The notes under the pieces are model-generated. The model worked only from the letters and a program-made list of their open reading frames with translations. It was not told the origin of the DNA and did no database searches. From Anaerolineae bacterium (GTDB taxonomy: Bacteria > Chloroflexota > Anaerolineae > Aggregatilineales > UBA2796), in NCBI GenBank assembly GCA_019637615.1, contig JAHBVJ010000021.1:1-64000 (forward strand): 64,000 bases of DNA, read 5' to 3'. Within the stretch, counting starts at the first letter, position 1. The number at the start of each line of letters is the position of its first letter. Position numbers and translations under genes: made by a program. Positions 9,735 to 18,673 of the stretch are shown here, piece by piece.

Positions 9735-9743
9735 TTCGCATTT

Positions 9744-9764
9744 ACTGAGCACTCAGCAGAAACA
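9744..9764 (+). repeat. Heptamer repeat (ACTGAGC ACTCAGC AGAAACA)
   Basis: Two to three 7-base units close to ACTNAGC follow directly after the small membrane-protein gene. Related arrays occur at 12636, 47835, 47941 and 49579, always at gene ends or in spacers. Confidence 0.5.
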
Positions 9765-9767
9765 AAC

Positions 9768-9808
9768 GATCCCAAGGTGTTCCTCACAGCGGGATCAACC
9801 TTGGGATC
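9768..9808. terminator. Perfect 11-bp inverted repeat between convergent genes
   Basis: GATCCCAAGGT (9768-9778) and ACCTTGGGATC (9798-9808) flank a 19-nt loop between the ends of the small membrane-protein gene and mrpG. No T-tract is present; a bidirectional terminator is the likeliest role. Confidence 0.5.
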
Positions 9809-9856
9809 ATTCCGAATGCAAACCGTCGATTGTCACGGATGGACGAACGGACTCGC

Positions 9857-10204
9857 CTACTCCTGCTCCACGCCGAGCGGCACGAAATGCCCGCCCAAGT
9901 CATCGCGGACAGCACGCCGCTGCGGGACGCCGCTGCGATACGCCGCCATGGCGATAGCGTGGGTAGATACCGGCGACGTGATGATCACGAATACCGCCAG
10001 CGCCAGCACCTTCAACGCCGTCGCGGGCATCAAGAGCGCCGCCCCCACCAGAATTCCGAACAACCCCATCGTGGAGATTTTGCCGGACGCGTGTAACCGA
10101 CAATATACATCGGGCAAGCGGTACAAGCCGAGCACGCCCAATGCCGAAAACACGATCCCTACCCACAACAGAGCCACACCCAGAATATTGATCACGTCTT
10201 GCAT
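9857..10204 (-). CDS. mnhG: Na+/H+ antiporter subunit G (MrpG/MnhG)
   Basis: The 115-residue last subunit of the Mrp antiporter complex has three predicted membrane helices. It carries the family block LGLYRLPDVYCRLHASGK followed by a Gly/Leu-rich helix and the SPVSTHAIAMAAYRSG segment typical of MrpG. Its ATG overlaps the TGA of mrpF by one base, indicating translational coupling. It is part of the operon mrpAB-C-D-E-F-G (15899 to 9857). Confidence 0.93.
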   Translation of the reverse strand: MQDVINILGVALLWVGIVFSALGVLGLYRLPDVYCRLHASGKISTMGLFGILVGAALLMPATALKVLALAVFVIITSPVSTHAIAMAAYRSGVPQRRAVRDDLGGHFVPLGVEQE

Positions 10205-10482
10205 CAGAACACCTTCCCATCCGCCAGATAGCGCGACACCGCCAGCGTCCCGACGAAGCCCAATGCCGCCAGCGCGATCCCCACGTCCACCAGCATCGAG
10301 GTGCCTTGCACCATCGCCAGCACCACAATGATCCCGATCAACAGGGTGGTCATGGCGTCGGTAGCTTGCAAGCGGTCAGCGGGGCTAGGGCCTCGCCACA
10401 CGCGGTACGAACTCAGTACCAGCAGCAGCACCAGCACGACCAGCGCCGCTTGAACAGCAAAATCTACGAAGGCGTTGTTCAT
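10204..10482 (-). CDS. mnhF: Na+/H+ antiporter subunit F (MrpF/MnhF)
   Basis: The small 92-residue hydrophobic subunit has three membrane helices and the MrpF-type motif YRVWRGPSPADRLQATDAM between helices 1 and 2. Known MrpF proteins are about 90 residues, so it is full length. It overlaps mrpE by 4 bases and mrpG by 1 base. Confidence 0.93.
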   Translation of the reverse strand: MNNAFVDFAVQAALVVLVLLLVLSSYRVWRGPSPADRLQATDAMTTLLIGIIVVLAMVQGTSMLVDVGIALAALGFVGTLAVSRYLADGKVF

Positions 10483-10994
10483 AACAATATCTTCCTCAGG
10501 AGCTTCAACCGTTTGGCTTGGTTGGACTCCGCTACATTGGACGAGGCGACCACATCGAGGCAGTGGACATACATGGTCTTGTTACCGTCAAAATCGACCA
10601 CCAGCTCCCCCGGCGTGATCGTGATGCCGTGCGCGCTGATCGCGGCGATGGTGTCCGCCACCGCTTCTTCTTCGGGCGTCGTTGGCTCGAACTGTGTCGC
10701 CGTCGCGATGATGCCCGGATTCAGCGGCATCGCGGGATCGATCACGCGCTTGGCGACATCGATAGCCGCGAGAAAAATATCACGCAGCAAAATGACGAAG
10801 TACACCACGGCGGCAGCCACACGGCTTGGCAGGTCGCGCCATGTCGGGATCGGACTCGGCTCATTGGAAAACAGCAGCGTCAGCACCGCGATGCTCAATA
10901 CCAACCCGACGCCGAAGCCTTCCAGAGTCGGCATCGAAGTCAGCAGCATCCACGCCAGCGCCATCGGGATTGCATACGCTAGTCGTCTTAACAT
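10479..10994 (-). CDS. mnhE: Na+/H+ antiporter subunit E (MrpE/MnhE)
   Basis: ATG 10994 is chosen because GGAGG lies 11 bases upstream; a longer in-frame start at 11021 would place that site inside the coding sequence. The 171-residue protein has two N-terminal membrane helices and a third (VAAAVVYFVILLRDIFLAAIDV). A cytoplasmic C-terminal domain follows, with TPGELVVDFDGN and YVHCLDV, the usual MrpE fold. It lies 7 bases after mrpD. Confidence 0.92.
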   Translation of the reverse strand: MLRRLAYAIPMALAWMLLTSMPTLEGFGVGLVLSIAVLTLLFSNEPSPIPTWRDLPSRVAAAVVYFVILLRDIFLAAIDVAKRVIDPAMPLNPGIIATATQFEPTTPEEEAVADTIAAISAHGITITPGELVVDFDGNKTMYVHCLDVVASSNVAESNQAKRLKLLRKILL

Positions 10995-11001
10995 GAGGAC
11001 G

Positions 11002-12561
11002 TTAACCTCCCTTTCCCGCATCGACGGCGGGGGCGGCGATCTTGAATCCGGTCGTCGCGTTTGTCGTATCCGTGCCGAGGATGTTATGAATGTAGATATT
11101 GGAATCGCTGATCTGCTTGACCGTCGCTGTCGCCGCGTCTACTAGGGGCGACGCGAACACGCCCAAGGCCACACACAGCGCGATCAGAAGCGTCGGCGCG
11201 AGCAAGCTGTCGCCTTTGGCCTTCAAATGTGGATCGGCAGCGGGCGGCTGCTGGAAGATCAACTGCCATGTGCGCAGCATGTACATCAGCGTGATCAAGC
11301 CCGCCGCGACCGCCAGACCGAGCACGATCCAGCTCCCCGCGCTGATTCCGCCCTGAATCAGCGTCACCTTGCTGATGAAGCCGTTCAGCGGCGGCACGCC
11401 CGCCAGCGCCAACCCGCCGATCAGATAGAGGCGGTTGTGCATCACCAGATTCTGACCCGCTCCGCCGATGTCTACCAGCTTGGCGGATTTGGTCGGCATC
11501 CGGCTGGCGATTGCGCCCGTGATCATCAGCAGTGACGATTTGATCAGCGCGTGATTGAACGAATACACAATCGCGCCGACCAATGCCAACGGCGTCCCCC
11601 ACCCGATGCCGAGCAGGATAAAACCGATCTGCCCGAACGTCGAGTACGCCAACATGCGCTTGGCGTCATACGTTTTGAGCGCGGCGAGGCTCCCGAAGAA
11701 GATACCGATCAGCCCCAAAATCACCAGCAGTGCGCGGATCAACGGCGCTTCCGCCGTGAACATCAGCGTCGTCAACCGGATCAGCCAGTACACGCCCGCC
11801 TTGACCACCACCGACGACAGCACCGCATGAACAGGCGTCGGCGCGGTGGTGTGGAAGTCTGGTTGCCAGAAATGGAACGGGAAGACCGCGCTTTTGAGCA
11901 AGAACGCGCACATCAACATCACGGCGGCGGCTTGCGCCAGCAGCGGACGGTCGCCCGTCGAGAGCAGCCGTGCGATGTCCGCGACGTTCAGCGTCCCGAA
12001 GGTCGCGTAGATCGCGCCGATGCCCATCAGCAGGAACAACGAGCCGAGCGCGCTGATCAGCAGATACTTGATCGCCGCTTCCACGCCGAGCATGTTGTCC
12101 GAGATCGCCACCAGCACCACCGACGACATCACCATCAGTTCCACGAATACGAACAGTGTGAAGATGTCGCCTGTGTAGATCGAGCCGCTCAGTCCTGCCG
12201 TCATGCACAGAAACAGCGGCAAAAACGCCGGATATTGGACGCATTTATCTTTGCAGCCGAGCGCGTACAGCACGCCAGCGGTCGAAACGGTAGTCGCCAT
12301 CACGCCAAACAGCGCCGATAGCATATCCGGCGCGAGGATGATGCCATACGGCGTAGGGTAGCCGCCGATGCGGTATACCTGCGGGCCAAGCTGCCAGTTC
12401 GCCCACAGCACGCCGAGGCTGCATATCCAACCGAGCAAGCTAGTCAGCATCGCCACGATCTCTTGCAGCGTGCGGTAGCGCACCGCGATCACGCTGATCG
12501 CCGCGCCCGCCAGCGGCAGGAAGATCGGGCCGAGTACCAATGGATTGTTGAATGTGTTCAC
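11002..12561 (-). CDS. mnhD: Na+/H+ antiporter subunit D (MrpD/MnhD)
   Basis: The 519-residue proton-conducting subunit is homologous to complex I NuoM/NuoN. It contains the Proton_antipo_M core with the conserved lysine-bearing helices (KSAVFPFHFWQPDFHTTAPTP, then VHAVLSSVVVKAGVYWLIR) and the broken-helix region (GGLALAGVPPLNGFISK). About fourteen membrane helices are expected. It is preceded by a 111-base spacer after mrpC that holds a heptamer repeat array. Confidence 0.95.
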   Translation of the reverse strand: MNTFNNPLVLGPIFLPLAGAAISVIAVRYRTLQEIVAMLTSLLGWICSLGVLWANWQLGPQVYRIGGYPTPYGIILAPDMLSALFGVMATTVSTAGVLYALGCKDKCVQYPAFLPLFLCMTAGLSGSIYTGDIFTLFVFVELMVMSSVVLVAISDNMLGVEAAIKYLLISALGSLFLLMGIGAIYATFGTLNVADIARLLSTGDRPLLAQAAAVMLMCAFLLKSAVFPFHFWQPDFHTTAPTPVHAVLSSVVVKAGVYWLIRLTTLMFTAEAPLIRALLVILGLIGIFFGSLAALKTYDAKRMLAYSTFGQIGFILLGIGWGTPLALVGAIVYSFNHALIKSSLLMITGAIASRMPTKSAKLVDIGGAGQNLVMHNRLYLIGGLALAGVPPLNGFISKVTLIQGGISAGSWIVLGLAVAAGLITLMYMLRTWQLIFQQPPAADPHLKAKGDSLLAPTLLIALCVALGVFASPLVDAATATVKQISDSNIYIHNILGTDTTNATTGFKIAAPAVDAGKGG

Positions 12562-12635
12562 GCTGTGTTATCCCTGTTGTACATTCTCTCGCCGCTTGCG
12601 TCCCTAACGCCGTCACCAGATGACTCGTCGTCTTG

Positions 12636-12670
12636 ACTAAGGACTAAGCACTCAGTACGAAGCACTTTTC
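12636..12670 (+). repeat. Heptamer repeat array inside the mrp operon
   Basis: Five 7-base units in register read ACTAAGG, ACTAAGC, ACTCAGT, ACGAAGC and ACTTTTC. The array occupies the only sizeable spacer of the operon (mrpC-mrpD, 12562-12672). It could be a spreading intergenic repeat, or could affect mRNA processing between subunit genes. Confidence 0.6.
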
Positions 12671-12672
12671 TT

Positions 12673-13011
12673 CTACCCTTTGAGCTTGTCTACTGCATCG
12701 GGGTCAACTGTCTGGTAGCGCCGCGACGACACGCTGATCAAGCCAAGCAGTACGGCGTACGACCCGAAACTGATCACGATGGCGGTCAGCAGCAGCGCTT
12801 GTACCAGCGGATCGCTCGGCTGTCCGAGTCCCAACAGGGTTGTGTAGGCGGGCACGCGTCCGTTGAACGCCCCCACCGCGATATACAGCAGATTGATCGC
12901 GGTGAACAAGATATAGAAGCCCATCGCAGATTTGATCAAGTCGCGGCGCAGCAGTTGGAACACGCCCATCCCGAACATCGCGCCCGTAGCAATCGCCAGT
13001 AATATGTTCAA
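12673..13011 (-). CDS. mnhC: Na+/H+ antiporter subunit C (MrpC/MnhC)
   Basis: The 112-residue NuoK-like subunit has three membrane helices and a hallmark segment DPLVQALLLTAIVISFGSYA, which carries the conserved residues preceding the last helix. The N-terminal GMGVFQLLRRDLIKSAMGFYIL block is also typical. It overlaps the end of mrpAB by 4 bases. Confidence 0.94.
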   Translation of the reverse strand: MNILLAIATGAMFGMGVFQLLRRDLIKSAMGFYILFTAINLLYIAVGAFNGRVPAYTTLLGLGQPSDPLVQALLLTAIVISFGSYAVLLGLISVSSRRYQTVDPDAVDKLKG

Positions 13012-15899
13012 AGTGTTTCGACCTCCTGCGGGTGTGCGATAGTTTCGAGAATCACACTGGAACCGCCCATAACCGAGAGGAAAATGCCTGTTTCGTACAG
13101 CAACGTTGAGGACAAATGAATGTCAGCCGGTAAATGCAAATCTCTGAGCACCGTGGTGATCAAGAAGGTGTGCCCGAACAGCATCGGCAGCGCGGCGTTC
13201 AAGATCGCCAGCCCGATCCCGATGCCGATCAGCGGCGCGGGACGCAGCCACGCCAGCCGCCGTTTGGCCTCGTCGTAACCGAACACGATATACCACAGCG
13301 CGATCGCCAACCCGCTGACCACGCCCGCCGTAAAGCCGTCCCCCGGTGCGCCGCCGCCATACAACAGGTGCGAAAGCGCCACCAGCAGCGCGAAGGGCAG
13401 CACCATCGTCGCCACCGTCCGCAGCAGCGGAGTCGCGAAATGCGAGATGGTCTGTTCTTGCAGCGCCGCCATTTCTTGCTGGATCGCCGGGTCTTTGGCC
13501 TCGCGGTCGGCGGCCAAGCCCACATCGCCGCGAATCATGCCGCGTGCGCGCAGTTGCTGGAGCATCCGCCCCGCTGAGAACTGCCACGTTTTGCCCGGTT
13601 CTGGCGTCGAGAGCAGCGTCAGCACGCCCAGCGCCGCCATCCCGAACACCGTGATCTCGATGATCGTGTCCATACCTCGGAAGTCGGTCACGATGGTCGC
13701 CACGATGTCCGTCGCGCCGATCAAGTCATAGGCGTGATCGATGTGCCACTGCGTGATGGTGTTGCGCGAAGGGCGGTTGACCACGGCAGCGAGCGTGAAC
13801 AGCCCGACGCCCACGCCAACGACCGTCGCGATGATCGCGTCCCGCGCCACGCCCTGCTTCGACTGTGCCCACAGGTTATCGATCACCTGCTTGCGTTCCG
13901 GCGCGCTGATCCGACCGAGCATCGTGATCACCAGCACCGTGCCGAGTGTCTCCACGAGGAATTGCACCAGCGCCACGTCCGGCGCGGGTTCGAGCAAGAA
14001 GATACCGCCCACGCTGTAGCCCGCTACGCCCAACGCCAGTGCCGCCAGCAAGTGCCGCTTCAGCAGAATACTGGCGAAAGTCGCGCCGAGCGAGAGCACC
14101 AGCAGCACGATCTTGAGTACGTCGGCGCTGCTGTGCAACTGGATCGACATAGACGCGTTGCCGATATGCGACAGGCCGACGGTTGCCATCAACAGGATCA
14201 CGCTGATCAGAATTGAAATCAGGTAATAGCGGATTTTGCCGTTTTGCGAACGCAGCAGGAGGTTAGCGGCAGCTTCCACCATCCCGACGGCGCGGTTATA
14301 TATCTGACGACCGCTCGGTACTGGCACGCTGATCAGCCCCATCAGCGGCTGCCGCGCCAGATAAATCACCACACCGCCACCAATCGCCAGCAAACTTAGC
14401 ATGAACGGCGTATTGATGCCCGCGAACAAATGCAGCTCGACCTCGCCGCCCAAAATTGGCGTCAGCAGCGGCGCGACGAAGGTATTCAATCCCAAGGCCG
14501 TGATCAGGACGCCAAGTGCCAGTACCGCAGGCCCGATGACCATACCAGCAGCGGGCACATGCAGATGATGACCATGTCCGCTGTTCTGCTCACGCGGCGG
14601 ACGCACGAACATATCCCAAATCAACATGATGGCGAAGGTCACGGTGAAAGCCGCGCTCAAGAGGATGACCGCCAGCATCACAGCGGGGAAGGGGCTGTGC
14701 AAAGCGGCTTCGAGCATGGTTTCCTTCGCCACGAAGCCGAGCGTTGGCGGCAGTCCTGCCATCGTGATCGCGGCAACAATCGTGATCGCAGCGACGGCGG
14801 GCATCTTGCGCCCCAAACTGCCGAGCTTTTCCAGTTGGCGTGTGCCCGTCGCGTGGTCGATGATCCCCGCCACGAGGAACAAGGTCGCTTTGTACAGCGC
14901 GTGCGCCAGCAGGCCGATCAAGGCCGCTTGCAGACCCTCGCCGTGTGGCAGGCCGATCAGCGCGACCAACGCTCCCAACTGGCTGATCGTGGCATAGGCC
15001 AGCGCGCCCTTCAGATCGTGTTGACGGAGCGCCAGATATGCGCCCATCAACATCGTCACCAGCCCGATTCCCATCAGCGCGGTTTGCCACAACACGGTAT
15101 CACCGAGGATCGGATACAACCGGAATAGCAGGTAAATACCCGCTTTGACCATCGTGGCGGAATGCAAATAGGCGCTGGCAGGTGTCGGCGCGGTCATCGC
15201 ATCCGGTAGCCAGAAGTGCAGCGGGAATTGGGCACTTTTGCTGAAGCATCCCACCAGCACGAGGATGGTGATCGCCGTGTAATAGGGATGCTGACGCAGC
15301 ACATCGCCGCTCGCCAGCAGTTGGCTGAACTCCATCGAGCCGCCTACCGTGCCGAGCAGTACCAGCCCGACCAGCATCGCCAGTCCGCCGCCCGCCGTGA
15401 TGATGAAGGCTTGCAATGCGCCGCGCCGTGCTGCGGGATCAGCCTTGTTGAAGCTGATCAAGAAGAACGAGGTGATGCTGGTGATCTCCCAGCAAATGAA
15501 CAGCGTCAGCAAATTGCCCGCCAGCACGAGTCCCACCATGCCGCCCATAAAGGCGAACAGCAGGCGGTAAAACCGGATCAGCGACTTCAATTCATCGAAG
15601 TAATAGCCCGCGTAGATTACTACAATCGCGCCGATCCCGATCACGATCAGGCTAAACAGAAGCGACAAGCCGTCGAGGTACAACGACAGACTCAAACCGA
15701 TCTGGGGAACCCACGGCAGCACCACGCTCACCGCCCCGGTCTGCTCAATGGTGGTGAGATGAGGCAGCATGGCAACAAACAGCCCCGCTACCACGACGCC
15801 CATGATCCACGCTAACAGCGTTTTCGTCAGACGGGTTCCAATCGTGGGCATCAACAGGGCGAGGGCGAACGGAGTGACATTAACAATCGCAATATCCAT
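13008..15899 (-). CDS. mnhA: Na+/H+ antiporter subunit A fused to subunit B (MrpAB)
   Basis: The 963-residue protein is the NuoL-like largest subunit of the Mrp antiporter, joined to MrpB. The first about 500 residues hold the Proton_antipo core (FWLPDAMTAPTPASAYLHSA, TMVKAGIYLLFR and FVAKETMLEA). The middle matches the MrpA C-terminal extension (DUF4040-like, with LLEPAPDVALVQFLVETLGT). From about residue 814 the sequence is MrpB (VLPFALLVALSHLLYGGG, APGDGFTAGVVSG). Separate MrpA is about 770-800 and MrpB about 140 residues, so this is a genuine in-frame fusion. It is the first gene of the operon. Confidence 0.95.
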   Translation of the reverse strand: MDIAIVNVTPFALALLMPTIGTRLTKTLLAWIMGVVVAGLFVAMLPHLTTIEQTGAVSVVLPWVPQIGLSLSLYLDGLSLLFSLIVIGIGAIVVIYAGYYFDELKSLIRFYRLLFAFMGGMVGLVLAGNLLTLFICWEITSITSFFLISFNKADPAARRGALQAFIITAGGGLAMLVGLVLLGTVGGSMEFSQLLASGDVLRQHPYYTAITILVLVGCFSKSAQFPLHFWLPDAMTAPTPASAYLHSATMVKAGIYLLFRLYPILGDTVLWQTALMGIGLVTMLMGAYLALRQHDLKGALAYATISQLGALVALIGLPHGEGLQAALIGLLAHALYKATLFLVAGIIDHATGTRQLEKLGSLGRKMPAVAAITIVAAITMAGLPPTLGFVAKETMLEAALHSPFPAVMLAVILLSAAFTVTFAIMLIWDMFVRPPREQNSGHGHHLHVPAAGMVIGPAVLALGVLITALGLNTFVAPLLTPILGGEVELHLFAGINTPFMLSLLAIGGGVVIYLARQPLMGLISVPVPSGRQIYNRAVGMVEAAANLLLRSQNGKIRYYLISILISVILLMATVGLSHIGNASMSIQLHSSADVLKIVLLVLSLGATFASILLKRHLLAALALGVAGYSVGGIFLLEPAPDVALVQFLVETLGTVLVITMLGRISAPERKQVIDNLWAQSKQGVARDAIIATVVGVGVGLFTLAAVVNRPSRNTITQWHIDHAYDLIGATDIVATIVTDFRGMDTIIEITVFGMAALGVLTLLSTPEPGKTWQFSAGRMLQQLRARGMIRGDVGLAADREAKDPAIQQEMAALQEQTISHFATPLLRTVATMVLPFALLVALSHLLYGGGAPGDGFTAGVVSGLAIALWYIVFGYDEAKRRLAWLRPAPLIGIGIGLAILNAALPMLFGHTFLITTVLRDLHLPADIHLSSTLLYETGIFLSVMGGSSVILETIAHPQEVETL

Positions 15900-16213
15900 A
15901 GGTGCGCACCGACTTCCGGCTGAAAACAGGAAAAAGTAGTATAGCGGTGCCCTTTACGCCCAAAAACGGATAAGATGCACCAAAGTAAGTGTTCAAAAAC
16001 TGTTTAAATTGCTGGTTCGATGGGGACTCTTGGACAGGAGAAAAGCAGCGGCAAGCCGTACAATAAGCCGAAGAAAAATCGGCAAAAAATCTCAATGAGT
16101 ACAAAAACCGTGAAGTCTAAGAAAACATACTTGTGCAAATAGACGGCCTGAATCCGGTGCTGAGGAAACCACCTGCATCCCCTGAAGGCGCTCGCCCCTC
16201 CGCACCGTCCATG
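15900..16213. other. Non-coding region upstream of the mrp operon
   Basis: This 314-base spacer lies between the first mrp gene and the end of the esterase gene. It contains the candidate mrp promoter (15938-15966). A GGTTCGA at 16014 is not part of any tRNA-like fold. Open frames here have no ribosome-binding site or recognisable product. Confidence 0.6.
15938..15966 (-). promoter_or_regulatory. Candidate promoter of the mrp operon
   Basis: On the minus strand TTTTTG (15966-15961), a 17-base spacer and TATACT (15943-15938) precede the mrpAB ATG at 15899 by about 38 bases. The -10 element is good and the -35 element is weak. Confidence 0.4.
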
Positions 16214-17185
16214 CTATTGAGGCGGCGTCAGTCCTTCGCGCAGCCATGCCGTGGCAAGTGAGATCGCCCCGCGTGCGGCGGTCGTGTTCGCCAGCGCGTT
16301 CAGCATCACGAAGTCGTGGATCGTGCCTTGAAACCGTGCCATCGTGACGCGCACACCAGCCGCGCGGAGCTTGTTGGCGTAGGCTTCACCCTCGTCGCGC
16401 AGCACATCGGCTTCGGCGGTGATGATCAGCGCGGGTGGCAAGCCGGTGAGCTGTTCAAGGCTGGCACGCAGCGGCGAGGCCGTGATCTCGGCGCGTTCGT
16501 CGGGGTTGCTGGTGTACTGATCCCAGAACCACTGCATTCCTTCACGGCGCAGGTGATAGCCCTCCGCGAATTGGCGGTACGAAGCCGTGTCGAAAGCTGC
16601 CTCAGTCACCGGATAAAACAGGAGTTGAAGCTGGATCGCTGGCCCGCCGCGCTCTTTCGCCATCAATGTGACGGCGGCGGCCATATTGCCGCCCACGCTG
16701 TCCCCCGCGATGGTGAGACGTTTGGCATCGAGGCCATACTCGCGTCCGTGCTTGGCGATCCACTGCACCGTCGCATAATTCTCCTCAATCGCTGTCGGAT
16801 ACTTGGCTTCTGGCGACAGGCTGTAATTCGGGAACACGATGGCGGCTCCCGTCCCGACTGCCAGTTCGCGAATCAGCCGATCATGCGTGAGTTTGCTCCC
16901 AAACACCCAGCCCGCGCCGTGAATAAAGACGATCACGGGTAGCATAGCGGGCGCATGAGGGGGACGCATCAGGCGGATGGATACCTGCCGATGAGGGCTA
17001 CCCTCAATGATCAGGTCTTCGATCTCGACCGGGAAGTTGGTCACATCCGCGCCAGCTTGCACCTCGTCAAGCACAGATCGCCCTTTTTCCGCGCCAAGTT
17101 CGTACAGGAAGGGAGGTACGGCGTTGGCATCAGCGAAGGCTTGCGCTTCCGGTTCTAGGGCGAGGGCGGCTGCAAGGCTGGACAT
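16214..17185 (-). CDS. HSL-family alpha/beta hydrolase (carboxylesterase)
   Basis: The 323-residue cytoplasmic esterase belongs to the hormone-sensitive-lipase family. The oxyanion-hole motif reads HGAGWVFG in place of HGGG. The nucleophile elbow is GDSVGGN, the acid lies in ITAEADVLRDEG, and the catalytic His is in GTIHDFV, giving a complete Ser-Asp-His triad. It likely acts on short-chain acyl esters; the natural substrate is unknown. The start at ATG 17185 has a strong AAGGAG 7 bases upstream. It is downstream of, and probably co-regulated with, a second hydrolase gene. Confidence 0.88.
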   Translation of the reverse strand: MSSLAAALALEPEAQAFADANAVPPFLYELGAEKGRSVLDEVQAGADVTNFPVEIEDLIIEGSPHRQVSIRLMRPPHAPAMLPVIVFIHGAGWVFGSKLTHDRLIRELAVGTGAAIVFPNYSLSPEAKYPTAIEENYATVQWIAKHGREYGLDAKRLTIAGDSVGGNMAAAVTLMAKERGGPAIQLQLLFYPVTEAAFDTASYRQFAEGYHLRREGMQWFWDQYTSNPDERAEITASPLRASLEQLTGLPPALIITAEADVLRDEGEAYANKLRAAGVRVTMARFQGTIHDFVMLNALANTTAARGAISLATAWLREGLTPPQ

Positions 17186-17289
17186 GGTTGTGCTCCTTGG
17201 CGCGTCGGGCGCTGTTGATCAGGTGGGAAGGGAAAGCATCGCCATTCGTCACGTACTGCATGACGAGCGGCGATGCTGGATAAGGTCTG

Positions 17290-18078
17290 TTACTTGCTAA
17301 CCGCCGCCACAGCCGTTTCGATCAGCTTCACCACTTCCTCCGGCTTGGAAACCATCGGCACATGGCTCGCCTCGACTTCCACGACCGTCGCTCCCATGCG
17401 CTTGGCAAACAGGCGCTCGGCATCAGGCGGGATGGCTTCGTCGTTCGTCGCCACCATGTACCACGACGGCTGCGACTTCCACGTTGGGGTGGTCATCACT
17501 TCCGCCAGCGCCGCGCCGAAGATCGGCTGCTGCACCGCGTACATCTCCTTGGCCTTGGCGGGGTCAACGTCCGACGCGAAGTGCTTCACGAAGTCTTCTT
17601 CGGGCATCCATGCGAAGCCTTGCGCATCAAAACGCAGATGAGCCAAGGCGGGCGTCGGGGGCGCGCCTTCCAGCAGCTTGCCGATGCTTTCGCCTTCATC
17701 CAGACCGAAGGCGGCGATGTACACCAACCCTACGACGTTCGGGGCGTCCGTGCCCAACGACGTGATGATCTGACCACCAAACGAGTGCCCGACGAGGATC
17801 GTGGGGCCAGTCTGGTCGGAAAGTACCTGACGCAGCCGCGCCAGATTGTCCTTCATCGTAGTCAGCGGGAACTGCGGCGCGGTGACGTTGTAGCCTTTGG
17901 CCTGTAGCAGCGGAATGATCTCGCTCCAACTAGAGCCATCTGCCCACGCGCCATGCACGAGGACGATATTCGGTAAGGTTGCCACTTTGGATGCTCCTCC
18001 CTGAGCAAATGCAGGCGCACCTGCGATGAGTAAGGCACACAGTGCCAAGATAACGGTGATAACTAATCGACGTTTCAT
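17290..18078 (-). CDS. Secreted alpha/beta fold hydrolase
   Basis: ATG 18078 is preferred over upstream starts because GGGAGAG precedes it and the product then begins with a proper signal peptide (MKRRLVITVILALCALLIAG, Ala-Phe-Ala cleavage region). The mature enzyme has VLVHGAWADGSSW near its N-terminus, the nucleophile elbow VGHSFGG, and the catalytic His in EASHVPMVSKP. This pattern matches small MhpC/EstC-like hydrolases. The export signal places it outside the cytoplasmic membrane. The substrate is unknown. Confidence 0.85.
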   Translation of the reverse strand: MKRRLVITVILALCALLIAGAPAFAQGGASKVATLPNIVLVHGAWADGSSWSEIIPLLQAKGYNVTAPQFPLTTMKDNLARLRQVLSDQTGPTILVGHSFGGQIITSLGTDAPNVVGLVYIAAFGLDEGESIGKLLEGAPPTPALAHLRFDAQGFAWMPEEDFVKHFASDVDPAKAKEMYAVQQPIFGAALAEVMTTPTWKSQPSWYMVATNDEAIPPDAERLFAKRMGATVVEVEASHVPMVSKPEEVVKLIETAVAAVSK

Positions 18079-18213
18079 GATTTCTCTCCCTCGTTTTGCG
18101 CAAATGCTGTTTACTTCGTGCTGCGGCTGCACATTCTTCTCGGTTCCGGCGTCCTCGAAGAAAGTCACGAGCCGCTTGGGGTTGAGCCTGCGCTTCCGGT
18201 AGGCTGTGGCTCG

Positions 18214-18477
18214 TCAACTTACATTGATAGAATATCGGTGGTTGTCCGCTGCGTCGTCAGAAGTTCCACTTATTTCCGAACTGATCAGGGCGGCGCTTTT
18301 CAGGGCATATAAGGCGGCTTCGGTGCGCGAAGACACGCCTAATTTGTCGAAGATGCGGTAGAGATGTGTTTCAATCGTCCGCGTGCTGACGACGAGTTCG
18401 TCCGCGATCTTGGCATTCCGCCAACCTTTGGCGACCAACGCCAACACTGTTCGTTCTTGTTTCGTTAATTCATTCAT
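18214..18477 (-). CDS. Stand-alone LuxR-type DNA-binding domain protein (87 aa)
   Basis: The protein consists almost only of a LuxR/GerE helix-turn-helix (about residues 3-60: LTKQERTVLALVAKGWRNAKIA, then STRTIETHLYRIFDKLGV). There is no receiver or sensor domain upstream. GAGGAG precedes the ATG, so it is expressed as a separate small protein in the style of GerE. It could be a remnant of a larger regulator or a true mini-regulator for the adjacent hydrolase genes. Confidence 0.8.
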   Translation of the reverse strand: MNELTKQERTVLALVAKGWRNAKIADELVVSTRTIETHLYRIFDKLGVSSRTEAALYALKSAALISSEISGTSDDAADNHRYSINVS

Positions 18478-18673
18478 CGGTCGTCTCCTCTAAGGAATAA
18501 CTGCCCCGGAACGCATCAAGCGACGGTGGAGTACGATGTCTTGTTGGTGCGATGAAGTGTTAGTAATTTGATGCGGCGTCCGAGGTCGGCGCTGTGTATA
18601 TCAACTAGGGTGTGCTCAACGTTAGGTAAGGGCGCAAAGCTTTACTTGGCACCTATGACGGGCTGTCTGCTGT

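Noticed and set aside
16014..16020. GGTTCGA resembling a tRNA T-loop
   Set aside because: No acceptor, D or anticodon arms can be folded around it.
15880..16104. 74-codon minus-strand frame upstream of mrpAB
   Set aside because: Overlaps the promoter region and mrpAB start, and has no supporting features.
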